Shown in pieces: positions 7,719-16,119 of a stretch of DNA of 41,749 bases. The DNA is from CAYLMM01 sp964384825. GTDB taxonomy: Bacteria > Krumholzibacteriota > Krumholzibacteriia > LZORAL124-64-63. Each line of letters begins with the position of its first letter. Within the stretch, counting starts at the first letter, position 1. Made by a program: the position numbers and the translations under genes. Below the pieces are notes generated by a model. It saw only the letters and a list, made by a program, of their open reading frames with translations, did not search any database and was not told the origin of the DNA. Where the stretch lies: positions 1 to 41,749 of the forward strand of contig CAYLMM010000019.1 in the NCBI GenBank assembly GCA_964384825.1, in the 5' to 3' direction.

Positions 7719-7801
7719 AATCTAATCAATAAATCCTGAAATCGAAATCAACAGGAATCACGCAAGCCGCCGATATGCAGTCGATTACCAGCCATCCCCA
7801 G

Positions 7802-7834
7802 AAAAAACTCGAATCGCCAAAAAGACTCCGATTC
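7802..7834 (-). terminator. Probable weak intrinsic terminator after the barrel-protein operon
   Basis: Read on the minus strand, GAATCG (7834-7829) can pair with CGATTC (7816-7811), followed by GAG and six T residues (7807-7802). The stem is only six base pairs with a 12-base loop, so strength is doubtful. The position, about 25 bases after the stop of the last gene in the long sigma/NfeD/slipin run, is right for the end of that transcript. Confidence 0.4.
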
Positions 7835-7857
7835 CGTCGCATAATGCTACGCTATCG

Positions 7858-8613
7858 TCAGAAGTGGACCACCATCCCCCCGCTGAGACCGAAGAGATTC
7901 TGGGAGCCGTATTCGTTGTAGGAAGCCACGTCGCCGATCATATCCTGGTAGTCGGCGGTCTCGATCTGCATGAACGTGTCGGTCGCCTCGACCCGCAGCG
8001 ACCAGAAGGAGTTCATGCCGTATTCGAAGCCGATCCCGATCCTCCCCCCCACGCCGGTCCTGTCCAGGACATCGTCCATGCCGGAAACCCGCGAGACCAC
8101 CAGGCCGGCCGTCAGGAAGGGATGGCTGCGGGCGGATGTCAGCGGGGCCTCGACCCCGAAGGACACGTTGACGAACGAGACCTCGTCGTACTTGTAGGCC
8201 TGGGCGGTCTGACCGGTGCGGGCCAGGGCGGCCGCATCGACCTGCGCCCATTCCAGGTCGCAACGCAGCCTCAACTTGGGATTCAGCTCGTAGACCGCCC
8301 CCAGGCTCATCAGGAAGCCTTCGTCGAGCGTCACGGTGTACTTGTCGGAGGTGAAGGCGGACCCGGCGGGAGACATCCAGGTCCGCGTGATCTCGGTGCG
8401 GACCTTGAACAGGTCGCCGCCGCTGAGCATTCCGCCGCGCACCTGGAGATTCCAGGGGGTGTCGGTCTCGGCACCTGCGGGACGGGGCGGCTTGGTGCGG
8501 CCGGAGACCGCATCGGGGATCTGCTGGGCGAAGGCCATGCCGGCGCCGAAGATCAGGACCGCGAACACAACGATGCAATGCGGGAGGCGGCGCCCGCGGA
8601 TGAACGATGGCAT
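7858..8613 (-). CDS. Predicted outer-membrane beta-barrel protein
   Basis: A 251-residue exported protein of unknown function. A signal peptide (hydrophobic core about residues 13-28) ends in AFA-Q, giving likely cleavage after residue 29. The rest shows alternating polar and hydrophobic stretches with many aromatic residues typical of a small barrel of the OmpA-like/OmpW-like size class, and it ends in a C-terminal phenylalanine (VVHF), the usual signal for outer-membrane insertion. It is the last gene of the long minus-strand envelope run, and its ATG lies one base after the slipin stop (TGACATG), so translation is probably coupled. I do not recognise a specific family. Confidence 0.8.
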   Translation of the reverse strand: MPSFIRGRRLPHCIVVFAVLIFGAGMAFAQQIPDAVSGRTKPPRPAGAETDTPWNLQVRGGMLSGGDLFKVRTEITRTWMSPAGSAFTSDKYTVTLDEGFLMSLGAVYELNPKLRLRCDLEWAQVDAAALARTGQTAQAYKYDEVSFVNVSFGVEAPLTSARSHPFLTAGLVVSRVSGMDDVLDRTGVGGRIGIGFEYGMNSFWSLRVEATDTFMQIETADYQDMIGDVASYNEYGSQNLFGLSGGMVVHF

Positions 8614-8614
8614 G

Positions 8615-9379
8615 TCATTCCTTTTCGGTTGCTTGCTTCTTGATAAAGTTGAACAGTTCGATGGGAATCGGGAAGATCGTCGTGGAATTGTTCTCGCGGG
8701 CGATCTCGCCGAGGGTCTGCAGATAACGCAGCTGGATGGCGGCCGGATCCTGCGAAACGACCTTGGCGGCCGCGGCCAGCTGCTTGCTGGCCTGGAACTC
8801 GCCTTCGGCGTGGATGACCTTGGCCCGCCGCTCGCGCTCCGCCTCGGCCTGACGGGCCATGGCGCGGCGCATCTCCACCGGCAGATCGACGTCCTTGATC
8901 TCGACGGTGCTGACCTTGATCCCCCAGGGATCGGTGGCGTGGTCGATGATCTCGCGGATCTGCAGGTTCAGCTTGTCCCGCTGCGAAAGGAGCTCGTCGA
9001 GTTCGACCTGCCCCATCACCGAGCGCAGCGTCGTCTGGGCGACCTGCGAGGTGGCGAAGAGGTAGTCCTCGACGTTGACGATCGCCTTGTCGGGGGTCAC
9101 CACGCGGAAATAGATCACCGCGTTGACCTTGACCGAGACGTTGTCCTTGGTGATGACGTCCTGCGGCGCGACATCCATCGGGATGGTCCGCAGGCTGACC
9201 TTGACCATCCGGTCGATCATCGGGATCAGCAGGATCAGCCCCGGCCCCTTGACGCCGATCAGCCGGCCGAGCCGGAAGATGACCGATCGCTCGTATTCCT
9301 TGATGACCCGGATGGCGTTGGCCAGGATCAGGATCGCCAGGATGACGATCATGCTCACCGAAATGGAAATCGCCGGCAT
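8615..9379 (-). CDS. Slipin / SPFH (stomatin-prohibitin) family protein
   Basis: A 254-residue membrane-anchored SPFH protein. A single N-terminal membrane segment (about residues 5-24) is followed by the SPFH domain, recognisable from VIKEYERSVIFRLGR, GPGLILLIPMID and RTIPMDVAPQDVITKDNV, and a C-terminal alanine/glutamate-rich coiled coil that drives oligomerisation. Bacterial slipins are usually encoded beside an NfeD-type protease that cleaves the hydrophobic C-terminal tail of stomatin in Pyrococcus. Here the hydrophobic tail segment (TTIFPIPIELFNF) is present and nfeD lies immediately upstream, with a gap of three bases. The pair probably organises membrane microdomains or controls membrane-protein quality. 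GGGAGGG precedes the ATG. Confidence 0.93.
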   Translation of the reverse strand: MPAISISVSMIVILAILILANAIRVIKEYERSVIFRLGRLIGVKGPGLILLIPMIDRMVKVSLRTIPMDVAPQDVITKDNVSVKVNAVIYFRVVTPDKAIVNVEDYLFATSQVAQTTLRSVMGQVELDELLSQRDKLNLQIREIIDHATDPWGIKVSTVEIKDVDLPVEMRRAMARQAEAERERRAKVIHAEGEFQASKQLAAAAKVVSQDPAAIQLRYLQTLGEIARENNSTTIFPIPIELFNFIKKQATEKE

Positions 9380-9382
9380 GTC

Positions 9383-10753
9383 CTACCCTCCCGAATGTTC
9401 CCCGGACCCGGATTGCTGCGCGACGGTGACCATCCTTCCGTCGCAGGCCGTGACCACGACTCTCTGGCCGCGACGCAGCAGCTCTTCGCTGCGACATTGC
9501 CACAATTCCCCGAAAACCGCCACCGTCGCCTCGTACGCCTCGTCGGCGTCGGCCGGCAGGCGCACGATTTCGCCGATCTCGCCGATCAGGGCGTCGACTC
9601 CGGTGACCTTGCGCCGGGCCTGCGCCTTCAGCCCGAGTCCGACCAGCAGCAGGAAGAAAGCCGCCGATACCAGCACGACCGGCAGCACGACCTTCAGCGA
9701 CAGGGCCACCGCGGGCACGGCCCGATCGAACAGCAGCAGCGATCCGAGCAGCAAGGCGACCACCCCTCCCAGGGCCAGCGAACCGTAGCTGACGATCTTG
9801 ATCTCCAGCAGCAGCAGCACCATCCCCACCAGGATCAGCAACACGCCCACGTAGTTCACCGGCAGGCTCTGGAAAGCCAGCATGGCCAGCAGCAGGCTGA
9901 TGGCGCCGACCACTCCCGGCAGGATGGCGCCCGGACGGCTCAATTCGAAGAAAAGGCCGTAGATGCCGAGCATCAAGAAGATATAGGCGACGTTGGGGTC
10001 GGTGATGCGGCGCAGGAAATCCTGCCTCCAGGACGGCCGACGTTCGATCTGGATGGCTCCGGCGCTGCGGACGGCCACCGGATCATCCTCTCCCGAGATC
10101 GCCACCAGGCGGCCGTCACAGGCCTCCAGGAGGGCGTCCAGATCCTCGGCCAGGCAATCGATCACGCCGACCGCCAGCGCGGAGTCGGCCGGAGCCGAAA
10201 CGCTCTGCCGGACGGCGGCCCGATACCACTCGACGTTGCGGCCGCGGCTCTCGGCCAGGCCGCCGATATATGCGGCGGCGTCGTTGGTGACCTTAGCGCT
10301 CATGGTCTCGTCGAGCTTGCCGCCCATGTTGACCGGATGCGCAGCGCCGATGTTGGTCGCCGGAGCCATCGCGGCCACGTGGGAGGCGGCCATCAGGAAC
10401 GCTCCGGCCGATGCGGCGCGGGCGCCGCCGGGGGCGACGTAGACGGCCACCGGCACGGGCGACGCCAGGATATCCTGGATCATCACCCGCATCGAGTTGT
10501 CCAACCCGCCTGGGGTATCGAGAACCAGGACCACCAGATCGCAGCGGGAATCGGCGGCGTGAACCAGTTCGTCCCCGAGATATTCCGCGGTGATCGGACC
10601 GATCGCGCCCTCCCAGTACAACACGTGCACCAGGGGAACGCCGGAAGCCTCGGGAAGATCCCCATCGAACGCCGGCGGCGCGATCAGCAGCAGGGCCGCA
10701 ACCGGGAGGCACAGCAGGCTCGGCAGGAATCGAAGCCGATCACGGATCCCCAT
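9383..10753 (-). CDS. NfeD-family membrane serine protease (ClpP-like), long form
   Basis: A 456-residue long-form NfeD (NfeD1b-like) protein. The order is a signal or anchor segment (about 8-26), a ClpP/SppA-like protease domain (about 40-235), a cluster of four to five membrane helices (about 240-375) and a C-terminal OB-fold NfeD domain (about 390-450). Predicted catalytic residues, by analogy with Pyrococcus PH1510, are Ser115 in RAASAGAF and Lys154 in SAKVTND, a Ser-Lys dyad. LDTPGG near residue 79 matches the strand before the oxyanion loop. It lies directly before the slipin gene, its expected substrate or partner, and after a DUF4837 lipoprotein. A GGGGGAGGGGA run precedes the ATG. 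Confidence 0.93.
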   Translation of the reverse strand: MGIRDRLRFLPSLLCLPVAALLLIAPPAFDGDLPEASGVPLVHVLYWEGAIGPITAEYLGDELVHAADSRCDLVVLVLDTPGGLDNSMRVMIQDILASPVPVAVYVAPGGARAASAGAFLMAASHVAAMAPATNIGAAHPVNMGGKLDETMSAKVTNDAAAYIGGLAESRGRNVEWYRAAVRQSVSAPADSALAVGVIDCLAEDLDALLEACDGRLVAISGEDDPVAVRSAGAIQIERRPSWRQDFLRRITDPNVAYIFLMLGIYGLFFELSRPGAILPGVVGAISLLLAMLAFQSLPVNYVGVLLILVGMVLLLLEIKIVSYGSLALGGVVALLLGSLLLFDRAVPAVALSLKVVLPVVLVSAAFFLLLVGLGLKAQARRKVTGVDALIGEIGEIVRLPADADEAYEATVAVFGELWQCRSEELLRRGQRVVVTACDGRMVTVAQQSGSGEHSGG

Positions 10754-10778
10754 GACTCCCCTCCCCCGTGGCGCCGCA

Positions 10779-11849
10779 TCAACGCGGCGGCTTGACCGAG
10801 AAAGTGCTCAGGATGGCCCTCATGCGCCGGAAATGGTTCATCTTCGGGGCGTTGGGCGCGTAAACCAGCAGATCCAGGGCGTAGACCCGCCCATGCTCCT
10901 TGTCGGGCACAAAATAACACCAGAACGCCCCTCCGGCGGCGATCTTGCGGCTCGACCACGCGCCGGCCAGTTTCACGGCCGGCACGCCGGCGACCTTCTC
11001 CTCGCTCCAGACGAAGGTCGATTCGTGGATGTCCTCGGTGTGCAGGATGTCGCCCAGGTGCCGGCGGAAACCTGCGAGGGCGTCGCGATCCTGCATCATC
11101 GCCTCGGGGTCCTCGGTTTCGATCCAGGCGATCGACAGGCCGCGGGTGGGGTCGTTGCGGATCCATTCCACGCCCGGGAAATCATCCGGCCGCACCTGGT
11201 TCTCGCGATAGTCGCCGGGAATCTCCAGGTGGAACCCGAAATTCCGCCAGTAATCCTGCACGACGTCGGCGTGGATCCCCCGGATCCGGCTGTCGCGGGC
11301 CATGCGCTTGATGTTGTGCGTATCGATCAGGTCGCAGATGTGCTCGCGCCGCTCGCGCAGGACGCTCATCAGGCTGTTGCGGTCGGGCGAAACCACGATG
11401 ATCAGCAGCTGGTTCTGGAAATAGGGGTTCTCGAGGTAGACCACGCCCCCGCGTCCGGTGATGAAGCGGTCCAGGGTCTCGTCCGAGACCAGCGAGTCGA
11501 CCTCCTTCTGCAGCGGTCCGCCGTCGCCCCAGCGCAGGACGTACAGGATGTTGCGGTAGTTGTGGGCGATCTTGTGACGCCGCGCCGCGAGATGATGGAA
11601 GACGTAGGTCTTCTCGGTCTTCAGGACGAAGGGGACATCGGGATTGATGGTGTCCAGGACCTCGTCCACGCCCGCCCGCAGGTTGTCGCCCGACAGCACG
11701 ACGGCGATCTCGCCGAACGAGCCCACCGACGAAACGATCGCCTCGCGGCTCTCGGTGCCGCAACCGGCGATCGTCAGGATGCCGAACAACAAGCACAACG
11801 CGGAAGCGCCACGGGCGCGCCGCGTGATAGTTCTGGTCAACATGATCAC
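10779..11849 (-). CDS. DUF4837-like lipoprotein
   Basis: A 356-residue predicted lipoprotein: the basic N-terminus and hydrophobic core end in a lipobox LTIAGC with Cys30 as the lipidated residue. The mature part has two similar halves, each resembling the DUF4837 family known mainly from Bacteroidetes (GSFGEIAVV near the start, then a repeated IDTHNIKRMARDSRIRG and W-rich segment and ISTFSVK-like end). The family has no established activity. It sits 25 bases before nfeD and 19 bases after the anti-sigma gene, so it belongs to this envelope operon and could be a periplasmic sensor or a client-binding factor. Assignment to DUF4837 is from memory of the family pattern. Confidence 0.7.
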   Translation of the reverse strand: MIMLTRTITRRARGASALCLLFGILTIAGCGTESREAIVSSVGSFGEIAVVLSGDNLRAGVDEVLDTINPDVPFVLKTEKTYVFHHLAARRHKIAHNYRNILYVLRWGDGGPLQKEVDSLVSDETLDRFITGRGGVVYLENPYFQNQLLIIVVSPDRNSLMSVLRERREHICDLIDTHNIKRMARDSRIRGIHADVVQDYWRNFGFHLEIPGDYRENQVRPDDFPGVEWIRNDPTRGLSIAWIETEDPEAMMQDRDALAGFRRHLGDILHTEDIHESTFVWSEEKVAGVPAVKLAGAWSSRKIAAGGAFWCYFVPDKEHGRVYALDLLVYAPNAPKMNHFRRMRAILSTFSVKPPR

Positions 11850-11868
11850 CTCTCCGAATGGAGTGGGG

Positions 11869-12636
11869 CTAGTCGGAACCGTCGACGCTCTCCAGTAAAG
11901 CAGAGTTCGTGCTGTCGTTCAATGCCGCGTCGAATCCCGGACGGCCCTGCAGACGGTTCAGGGCAGCCCGCAGACGGGCATTTTCGCGAGCGAGACGGGT
12001 GATGGTCTCGATGTCGGCTTCGCTGCGCTGGGAAAAGCTGCGGAGGGAACGAGGCGTCGATGCGAACCGGGACGTGGAAACGGGCTGCCCGGAACTGAAA
12101 TCGAATCCGGAGGGCCGGCGGCCGTTGAAGAGCGAAAGCGGCAGGCGGTCGGCGTCGCCGGCGGAGCGGCCGACCGTGGAGAGGCGGGGCGCATATTCAT
12201 CCGCGGAGGCCAAGCTCCGTGAAGCGACGCCGGCGATCGGCGAGCCGGCCGTCGGGTCGGCCGTCACGGGCGACATGCGCAGACCGGGAGAGAACACCAG
12301 GAACAGCGCGACGGTGGCCGCGAGTCCGGCGGCCGAGGAGACGGCGAATCCGCGCAGCCAGCCGAAGGATGAACGCGGCGCCCGCCAGGGGGCCTCGTCG
12401 GTGGCGGCCGCTTCGCGCAGGACGTTGTTCATCCTCAGCTGCAGGTTCCATTCGAAAGCCTCGGAGGGCTCGGGAGTCGTCGCCTTCAGGAGACGGGACG
12501 CCGTCTCGAGATCCTCGCGGTAGGCGCGGCATTCGGCGCAGCGGACGAGATGCTCTTCGAGAGCGAGGGTCTTCTCGGCGGGCAACCTTCCGTCGTGGGC
12601 CAGGCTGATCCAGTTGCGTGCCTTGGTGCAGAACAT
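11869..12636 (-). CDS. Zinc-finger anti-sigma factor (ZAS domain), membrane-anchored
   Basis: A 255-residue single-pass membrane protein that is expected to bind and inhibit the sigma factor encoded just upstream. The N-terminal anti-sigma domain carries Cys3 and the His-x3-Cys-x2-Cys zinc motif (His29, Cys33, Cys36). A transmembrane helix spans about residues 96-116. The periplasmic part is serine/arginine-rich and low in complexity. It ends with a coiled-coil-like segment (ETITRLARENARLRAALNRL) near residues 210-230. The gene starts 38 bases after the sigma-factor stop. Release of sigma probably depends on proteolysis or a periplasmic partner. Neighbouring NfeD is a candidate protease, but that is speculation. 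Confidence 0.85.
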   Translation of the reverse strand: MFCTKARNWISLAHDGRLPAEKTLALEEHLVRCAECRAYREDLETASRLLKATTPEPSEAFEWNLQLRMNNVLREAAATDEAPWRAPRSSFGWLRGFAVSSAAGLAATVALFLVFSPGLRMSPVTADPTAGSPIAGVASRSLASADEYAPRLSTVGRSAGDADRLPLSLFNGRRPSGFDFSSGQPVSTSRFASTPRSLRSFSQRSEADIETITRLARENARLRAALNRLQGRPGFDAALNDSTNSALLESVDGSD

Positions 12637-12674
12637 CGGTAATCCTCCGCGGGACGCCGCATTGCGGTTCGGCG

Positions 12675-13364
12675 TCAGTTGCGCTCCTCGTCCATCTTCG
12701 CTTCCAGGGCCTCGAGTTCGGCCAGGAGCGACTCCTTGCGCAGCATGGGCTTGATCAGCTTCCGGAACCTCGTGCGGGCCCGGTTGATCCGCGACCGGAC
12801 GGTGCCGAGCTTCAACCCGGTGACCTGCTGGATCTCCTCGTAGGTCAGTTCCTCGACCTCGCGCAGCAGGAACGGGATCCGGTATTTCTCCGGGATCTGG
12901 CTCGTGGCGCAGGCGATGATCTCGCCCAGCTCGCGGCCCTCGATCCGCTGCGTGGGATCGGCCCGGGTGTCGGGCGGATCCAGAGGGATCTCGTCGTTCT
13001 CCGGGGCGGGATCCAGAACCAGGGTCCTCGGCTGTCTCTTCAGGCGGCGCACCCGGTTGCGCACGAGGTTGGTGGCGATGGTGTAGAGCCAGGTCGAGAA
13101 ACGGGCGATCTCGCGATACTTGTCGGCGTGGATGTAGGCCCGGATCAGCGTGTCCTGGGCCAGTTCCTCGGCCTCGACCGGATCGGCGACCATCCGCAGG
13201 ATGAAACTGTAGAGCCTCCCCTTGTACCGGCGCACCAACTCGTCGTAGGCGCGTTTCTGGCCCTGCTGGACCAGCGCGATCAGATCCTCGTCGCGCTGAT
13301 CGACGAGATGGCCACGCGGCTGCGGGGTGAGGTTCTCGAACTTGTCGGTCATCTTCAGGCCCAT
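12675..13364 (-). CDS. ECF-type RNA polymerase sigma factor (sigma-E/sigma-W like)
   Basis: A 229-residue group 4 sigma factor. Region 2 spans about residues 30-100 (ELVRRYKGRLYSFI, EAEELAQDTLIRAY, RFSTWLYTIATNLVRNRVRR). Region 4 spans about 150-205 (LREVEELTYEEIQQVTG and KLGTVRSRINRARTRFR, the -35-recognition helix-turn-helix). The C-terminal tail is charged. The ATG at 13364 has GGGAGG six to seven bases upstream, and upstream sequence in the same frame has no sigma homology. It is followed by its probable anti-sigma factor. Two GGAAC boxes lie upstream (13424-13440), like the -35 element recognised by many ECF factors, so autoregulation is possible. Confidence 0.95.
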   Translation of the reverse strand: MGLKMTDKFENLTPQPRGHLVDQRDEDLIALVQQGQKRAYDELVRRYKGRLYSFILRMVADPVEAEELAQDTLIRAYIHADKYREIARFSTWLYTIATNLVRNRVRRLKRQPRTLVLDPAPENDEIPLDPPDTRADPTQRIEGRELGEIIACATSQIPEKYRIPFLLREVEELTYEEIQQVTGLKLGTVRSRINRARTRFRKLIKPMLRKESLLAELEALEAKMDEERN

Positions 13365-13414
13365 CGTTCCTCCCGGGCTGCCCAGCTGCTGACGTCTCGA
13401 ATCAACAACGGGGC

Positions 13415-13440
13415 GACCGGGGAGTTCCAGCTTTCGTTCC
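13415..13440 (-). promoter_or_regulatory. Possible autoregulatory ECF promoter upstream of the sigma gene
   Basis: On the minus strand two GGAAC boxes occur at 13440-13436 and 13428-13424. The first is followed after 17 bases by GGTC (13418-13415), close to the CGTC-like -10 of many ECF promoters. The region overlaps the end of the upstream secreted-protein gene. Match quality is modest. Confidence 0.3.
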
Positions 13441-13444
13441 GGAT

Positions 13445-14260
13445 TCAGAAACCTTCTGCGTCCCGGCGGGGAAAGACCAGCAATTCGCGCAGCGTCCAGA
13501 TGGGGCTGGCCGCCTCGTCGCGGTCGCCGAGCGCCTGCACCAGCGCGTAGGGCTCCAGGGAGAGAACGCCTTCGCGGCGGGACGAGGTCACACGGAAAGA
13601 GCGATGCTCCGCGCCCGGGGTTACGCCGACGCGCCAGGTTTCCCGCGGGGATCCGCGGCCACGGCCCCGGTCCTCCATCACGGCCCGGAACGCGGTCGGA
13701 CCGGCCGCGGGAGACGCCGGAAAGAGGATCCGCCAGCCGGATCGTTCCGGCTGATCCGCAAGCCAAGGCAACCGCCGGTCCCGGGACAGCGCTCGCGAGT
13801 CGCGAACCATGGTCACACCATCGGGCAGATCGATGCCGGGGGCAAGGCCGCCGGAGACGATCCGGCGCAGGACGCGGGCGAACGGAGCGCGCTCGTCTTC
13901 GAATCGGCGGATCGGCCCGCCCCACTCCCGGAACATCAACGGTCCGTCGGGAAAGCGCGCCAGGGTCCATCCTTGTCCGAAACGATCGAGCAGGGCGGAT
14001 TCGGGGGCATCCTCCGGCGCGGCGGAATCGTGCACGAGGATCTCGGCCCGCCAGGAGCCGGCGGGCCCCTCCATCAGACAGGCCGATCCGGAGGCGGAGC
14101 CGCCCCAGGCCGAAGCCCGCCAATGGAGGAAGCGGACCGTGAAGGTGTCGGCGGAAGCGGCCACGGACGAGGCGGCGTCGCAGACCGGCACCGCGGAAGG
14201 TGCGGCGATCAGCAGAACCGCGGCCAGGAAGGATGCGACGCCTGCGGTCCGCGATCTCAT
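13445..14260 (-). CDS. Secreted protein of unknown function, coupled to the TPR gene
   Basis: A 271-residue protein I do not recognise. It starts with a clear signal peptide (basic MRSR, hydrophobic core to about residue 26, then CDA). The mature part is tryptophan- and arginine-rich with beta-strand-like repeats such as GWTLARFPDGPLMF, GWRILFP and ETWRVGV. That is compatible with a periplasmic lipid- or protein-binding beta fold, perhaps like the LolA/RseB group, but no motif proves this. The ATG overlaps the stop of the upstream TPR gene as ATGA (14260-14257), strong evidence for translational coupling. Downstream lies the ECF sigma gene. Position between a TPR lipoprotein-like factor and a sigma/anti-sigma pair makes it a candidate envelope-stress co-regulator. 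Confidence 0.75.
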   Translation of the reverse strand: MRSRTAGVASFLAAVLLIAAPSAVPVCDAASSVAASADTFTVRFLHWRASAWGGSASGSACLMEGPAGSWRAEILVHDSAAPEDAPESALLDRFGQGWTLARFPDGPLMFREWGGPIRRFEDERAPFARVLRRIVSGGLAPGIDLPDGVTMVRDSRALSRDRRLPWLADQPERSGWRILFPASPAAGPTAFRAVMEDRGRGRGSPRETWRVGVTPGAEHRSFRVTSSRREGVLSLEPYALVQALGDRDEAASPIWTLRELLVFPRRDAEGF

Positions 14261-16086
14261 CGGACGACCTCGCCGCCGAGGGCCTCGATCCTGGCCGGGA
14301 CCTCGGGGTTGACCGAACCGGCCTGCAGGGCCCGGATGAAGGCCCGCAGCGCCCGATCGGGCTGGCCGTTGGCCTCGAGGACGAAGCCCAGATGCTCGAG
14401 GATGGTCGGATCGTCCGGTAGGGCGTTGGCGGCCCGGATCATGTAGTCCAGCGCGCCGGCGTGATCCTCCTGGCGATACAGCACCCAACCGAGGGAATCG
14501 AGATAGGCGGGATTGTCCGGGTCCTTCGCGAGAGCGGAGCGGATCAGGCTCTCCGCCTTGCGCAGCTGGATCCCCTGGTCGGCCAGCGAATAGCCCAGGC
14601 CGTTGCAGACGACCGGGTCGTCGGGGTAATCCTGCAGCAGCTCTTCGAGGATCATCAGCACGCGATCCGGATGCCGGAGCTGCTCCTCGACCAGCGAAAG
14701 GTTGAGCAAGGCGTCGCGGCGATAATCGGGCGAACGAGCCGCGGCCTCGTAATGCCTGGCGGCCAGGGCGAGATTGCCGACGCCCTGCAGGGTGATGCCC
14801 AGCAGCATGCTGTTGCGCGGCGAATCGAAGCCGACCAGGGTCGAGGCGGCCTCCGCCAGACGGCCGATCTCCAGTCGGCGCTCCAGGGTGGCGCCGGTCG
14901 GCGGGGCCGGAGACAGCGCTTCCGGGTAGCGGGTCGCCAGCAGCGTGATCAGGGCCATCATGGCCTCGGAATCCCGTTCGTCGAGCTGCCGGGCGGTCCG
15001 CAACTCGGTCTCCCCGGCGCTGAGATCACCGCCGTCGGCCAGGAATTCGCCGAGATAGAGATGGGCGCGGGCGGAGTCGGGCCAGAGTTCGACCACCCTG
15101 CGCATGTGCAGGGTGGCGGCCGGGAGGTCGTCGGCCTGGGCCATCAACCGTCCGAGCATGATGCTGGAATCGAGCGACAGGGCACCGGCGCCGAAGGCGG
15201 GGGCCAGCAGTTCGCGGGCCTCGGCCAGTCGCCGGGAGCTGATCAGCAATTCGGCCAGCATCTCGAGCCAGGGCCGGTCGCCTTCGACCGTCGGCGCGGA
15301 GTCTCCCTCGCCCTCGATGGCGTCACCGGCGGCGGCCACCTCCGCGGCCTCGGCGTAGCGCTCGGCTCCGACCAGGAATTTCAACGCGCCCAGGCGCAGG
15401 GCCGAGGATTCGGGAACGGCGGCCAAGGCCTCGCGCCAGAGAGCGGCGAGCGCCTGGTCATCGCCGGTCTTCTGATGGATTTCCGCCATGGCCGCGTAGA
15501 TGGCCACCGCACGATCGGGCCGCAGGGGCAGGATGTATCGATATCGCTCCAGGGCCTCTTCGGGCCGTCCCGACCGCGACAGGACCTCGCCCTCCAGCAG
15601 CACCGGATCTGTGGAATCGGGATGGGCGGCCTGCATCTCGGCGACCAGGCCGAGGGCCTCGTCGTACTGGCCGGTGCCGGTCAGCATCAGGATCAGCTGC
15701 TCGGTCAGGCGGTAGTCGCCGGGCTCGATCTGCAGCATATGACGATTGACCTCGAGCGCCTTGTCCAGATATCCCTCGCCGAGCAGGGCGTCGAGGAAAG
15801 CCCATCCGATCTCGAGCTCGTCGGGGCAGAGATGGTAGGCCTGGCCCAGATACGGCAGCGCCGCCTTGCGGTCGCCCCGATCCAGCAGGGAACGCCCGAT
15901 CATGTAGCTGGTGCCGGCGCCGAAGGCGATGGTGTCGGGTCGGGCGACGGTGGGGGGCAGATCGGCGGGTGACTTGGCGGGCAGGGGCGACGCGGCCGCG
16001 ATCGACCCGATCCCGAGGATCAGGACCACGACGACGCAGATGAAGGTCCGGAACGGGCGACGGGATCCATCCGAAATGCGAATCAT
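14257..16086 (-). CDS. Tetratricopeptide-repeat (TPR) protein, exported or membrane-anchored
   Basis: A 609-residue TPR protein. A signal or anchor segment covers about residues 13-32. The remainder is built from 34-residue helical repeats (for example GRSLLDRGDRKAALPYLGQAY, GQYDEALGLVAEMQAAHPDS, GRPEEALERYRYILPLRPD, and near the C-terminus AYLDSLGWVLYRQEDHAGALDY), at least a dozen in all. Such repeats bind proteins, often in assembly of envelope complexes. The gene begins 33 bases after the rnc stop and ends in an ATGA overlap with the secreted unknown protein. It may therefore be cotranscribed from the fatty-acid cluster as well as from an internal promoter. Partners are unknown. Confidence 0.85.
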   Translation of the reverse strand: MIRISDGSRRPFRTFICVVVVLILGIGSIAAASPLPAKSPADLPPTVARPDTIAFGAGTSYMIGRSLLDRGDRKAALPYLGQAYHLCPDELEIGWAFLDALLGEGYLDKALEVNRHMLQIEPGDYRLTEQLILMLTGTGQYDEALGLVAEMQAAHPDSTDPVLLEGEVLSRSGRPEEALERYRYILPLRPDRAVAIYAAMAEIHQKTGDDQALAALWREALAAVPESSALRLGALKFLVGAERYAEAAEVAAAGDAIEGEGDSAPTVEGDRPWLEMLAELLISSRRLAEARELLAPAFGAGALSLDSSIMLGRLMAQADDLPAATLHMRRVVELWPDSARAHLYLGEFLADGGDLSAGETELRTARQLDERDSEAMMALITLLATRYPEALSPAPPTGATLERRLEIGRLAEAASTLVGFDSPRNSMLLGITLQGVGNLALAARHYEAAARSPDYRRDALLNLSLVEEQLRHPDRVLMILEELLQDYPDDPVVCNGLGYSLADQGIQLRKAESLIRSALAKDPDNPAYLDSLGWVLYRQEDHAGALDYMIRAANALPDDPTILEHLGFVLEANGQPDRALRAFIRALQAGSVNPEVPARIEALGGEVVR

Positions 16087-16119
16087 GCGGCTCTCCCCCG
16101 CCGGCCGGGCCGACGCGAT

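Noticed and set aside
8336..10795. A very long plus-strand open frame (819 codons) opposite the slipin and NfeD genes
   Set aside because: It is antisense to clear protein families, is rich in His, Gln, Asp and Arg with no domain, and is expected from GC-rich codon structure.
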